This document shows positions 32,895 through 34,162 of a stretch of 34,162 bases of DNA, piece after piece (position 1 is the stretch's first letter; every line of letters begins with the position of its first letter). Under the pieces are notes generated by a model. The model saw only the letters and a list, made by a program, of their open reading frames with translations, did not search any database and was not told where the DNA came from. Made by a program: the position numbers and the translations under genes. The DNA is from Ectopseudomonas chengduensis (lineage in GTDB: Bacteria > Pseudomonadota > Gammaproteobacteria > Pseudomonadales > Pseudomonadaceae): the NCBI RefSeq assembly GCF_900102635.1, contig NZ_FMZQ01000025.1, positions 1 to 34,162 of the forward strand, read 5' to 3'.

Positions 32895-33790
32895 TGCTGC
32901 CAGTGCGCCTCGCTGGCCAACCGTTCGGCAATGAAGTCCAGCAGCAGGCGCATCGCCGGCAGCATCTGTCGACGGGTGCCGTACAGGGCATGGATGCCCA
33001 GCTCCGGCGGCCGGTAATCCGCCAGAAGCTGCACCAGACGCCCTTCGCGCAGCAAAGCCTCCACCGAATACAGCGGTTGCAGGCTGATACCGGCACCAGC
33101 CAGTGCCGCTTCCAGCAGCACCATCGACTCGTTGGCGCTGAGGCTGCCGGACACCGAAACCGCACTCGCCTCCCCTCGATGCTCGAACTCCCACAGGCTG
33201 CGGCCGAAGTAGGCGTAGGCCAGGCAGTTATGCCGGGCCAGATCCTCCGGGCGCTGCGGTGTGCCGTGTCGCGCCAGGTAATCTGGGCTGGCACAGACCA
33301 CCGAGCGACACACGGCCAGGCGCCGTGCGATCAGATTCGGGTCGAGTTGATTGGTGATGCGCAGCGCCAGGTCGATGCGCGCCTCCACCAGATTGACCGC
33401 TTCACTGCCGACCAGCAGATCGATGCTGACCCGCGGGTAGCGCTCGGTGAAGGCCTGCAGCGCATGCACCAGCCAGGCCTGGGCGAAGGACTGGCTGCAG
33501 GTGATACGCAGGGTGCCGCGCGGCGCATCATCCAAACCTTGCCCCAGTGCCTGCATGCGCTCGGCCAGGGCCAACATCTCGCGGCATTGCGGCAGCATCT
33601 GCTCGCCTGCCGCCGTCAGGCTCAAGCGCCGTGTGCTGCGGTGCAGCAAACGCACACCGGCCCAGGCTTCCAGCCCGGCGAGATAACGCGAAACCATCGC
33701 CCGCGACATGTCCAGCGCCTCGGCAGCGGCCGTCTGACTGCCCCGCTCCAGCACCTCGACGAACACCCGCGCCGCCATCAGTCGATCCAT
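32891..33790 (-). CDS. LysR-family transcriptional regulator
   Basis: The 299-residue regulator has an N-terminal helix-turn-helix (about 1-60, including TAAAEALDMSRAMVSRYLAGLEAWAGVRLLHRSTRRLSLT) and a C-terminal ligand-binding domain of two lobes. The length is typical. The ATG at 33790 is chosen because it opens the usual MDRL start of this class; the frame is open 26 codons further. It is divergent from the metallo-beta-lactamase-fold gene, with about 100 bases between them, the usual arrangement of a LysR regulator and its target. Its stop codon is part of a MITE end, so the last residues may not be original. Confidence 0.92.
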   Translation of the reverse strand: MDRLMAARVFVEVLERGSQTAAAEALDMSRAMVSRYLAGLEAWAGVRLLHRSTRRLSLTAAGEQMLPQCREMLALAERMQALGQGLDDAPRGTLRITCSQSFAQAWLVHALQAFTERYPRVSIDLLVGSEAVNLVEARIDLALRITNQLDPNLIARRLAVCRSVVCASPDYLARHGTPQRPEDLARHNCLAYAYFGRSLWEFEHRGEASAVSVSGSLSANESMVLLEAALAGAGISLQPLYSVEALLREGRLVQLLADYRPPELGIHALYGTRRQMLPAMRLLLDFIAERLASEAHWQH

Positions 33791-33893
33791 GATTTGCTCG
33801 ATCCATGCAACAAATATGGCCAGCTTACGGGGCTTTTCGCTCGGCAGGTAGCGCATAAGATGCGCCACACCCTACTCTGCCTGGAGATCCTTC

Positions 33894-34082
33894 ATGTCCC
33901 ACGTCACCCGTTTTCTCGCCGGTCTCGGCCTGCTCGCCGCTGCCAGCAGCGCCCTCGCCCAGCCGCTGACACTGGACACCTACAACCCGCGTGAAGCCGC
34001 AGTCTTTCCGGTCAGCTCGACCCTGATCAGCGGCGAGAAGGACGCCATCCTGGTGGATGCGCAGTTCGTAACTGCTCCATAA
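33894..34082 (+). pseudogene. Metallo-beta-lactamase-fold hydrolase, truncated by insertion
   Basis: The frame starts with a signal peptide (MSHVTRFLAGLGLLAAASSALAQ) and the opening of a metallo-beta-lactamase fold (PVSSTLISGEKDAILVDAQF). After DAQF at 34067 it switches to four foreign codons and a stop. The HxHxDH zinc motif that should come next is absent, so the product cannot be active. The break coincides with GTAA at 34068, the start of what looks like an insertion sequence. The remainder of the gene may lie beyond the element, outside the window. The start is preceded by GGAG 8 bases upstream. Confidence 0.8.
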
Positions 34083-34162
34083 ACCCCACCTACTGCTGAT
34101 GTGGCGGGTCTGTCAGGATGCGCTCGCTGGCGAGCAACTCCACGGCAGCAGCGCTTCGTAAT
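34068..34162 (-). mobile_element. End of an IS66-type insertion sequence (partial)
   Basis: The segment begins GTAACTGC; IS66-family ends start with GTAA. A minus-strand frame entering from the window edge ends YEALLPWSCSPASAS at 34113, with YEALLPW matching the C-terminal element of IS66 transposases (…LLPWN…). Only the last 15 codons are visible, so the assignment rests on a short motif. Confidence 0.5.
34113..34162 (-). CDS. C-terminal end of a putative IS66 transposase (partial)
   Basis: Fifteen codons plus a TGA stop are visible, running off the window. The peptide YEALLPW fits the DDE_Tnp_IS66_C element. Another frame across the same DNA (ending LTDPPHQQ) is also open, so the reading is not certain. 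Confidence 0.4.
   Translation of the reverse strand, partial: YEALLPWSCSPASAS

Overview
The window is GC-rich chromosomal DNA of a Pseudomonas, most likely of the P. mendocina / P. oleovorans / P. alcaligenes side of the genus. This rests on gene content and order (Entner-Doudoroff glucose regulators and gts transporter, plsB, cysI-DUF934, MocR regulators, malate:quinone oxidoreductase) and on many palindromic repeats of Pseudomonas REP type. The species is an inference.

Positions 1-2768 are mobile DNA. An IS110-family element of the IS1111-attC type (about 1-1380) carries a DEDD transposase on the minus strand and a long non-coding 3' end of the kind that encodes a bridge RNA. It sits in an integron attC site, whose right half is visible at 1381-1446. 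Next comes one AT-rich gene cassette (DUF3800, 1465-2322). The following attC site is interrupted by a second copy of the same IS end (2329 to about 2600), which has no transposase.

Positions 2769-10938 are housekeeping and accessory genes: two small membrane proteins, a membrane-bound PAS-GGDEF diguanylate cyclase, an EamA transporter, plsB, a trypsin-like serine protease and a dense cluster of palindromes ending in a strong terminator. Positions 10939-19623 hold mqo, a translationally coupled cysI-DUF934-lrgA-lrgB operon (minus strand), divergent ccoG, and a MocR/GntR-aminotransferase regulator.

Positions 19624-29100 form a glucose uptake and regulation island read on the minus strand: glk, gtrR/gltR and gtrS/gltS (two-component system), gtsA, gtsB, gtsC, gtsD (ABC sugar transporter) and a LamB-type porin. 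The edd gene that often precedes glk in Pseudomonas is absent. Sites visible in the DNA suggest layered control: two HexR-like boxes upstream of glk, and A-rich AAnAAnAA Crc/Hfq-like motifs touching the ribosome binding sites of gtrR, gtsA and the porin gene.

Positions 29194-34162 contain a UbiH-type monooxygenase, a YgiM-like SH3 protein, an EAL phosphodiesterase, a 194-bp MITE-like element whose terminal repeat supplies the stop codon of a LysR regulator, and a divergent metallo-beta-lactamase-fold gene. That last gene is cut off after about 58 codons by what looks like the end of an IS66-type element running off the window.

A recurring theme is that mobile or repeated DNA abuts genes so closely that it supplies their 3' ends: attC for the cassette, REPs for the MocR gene and glk, and the MITE for the LysR gene.
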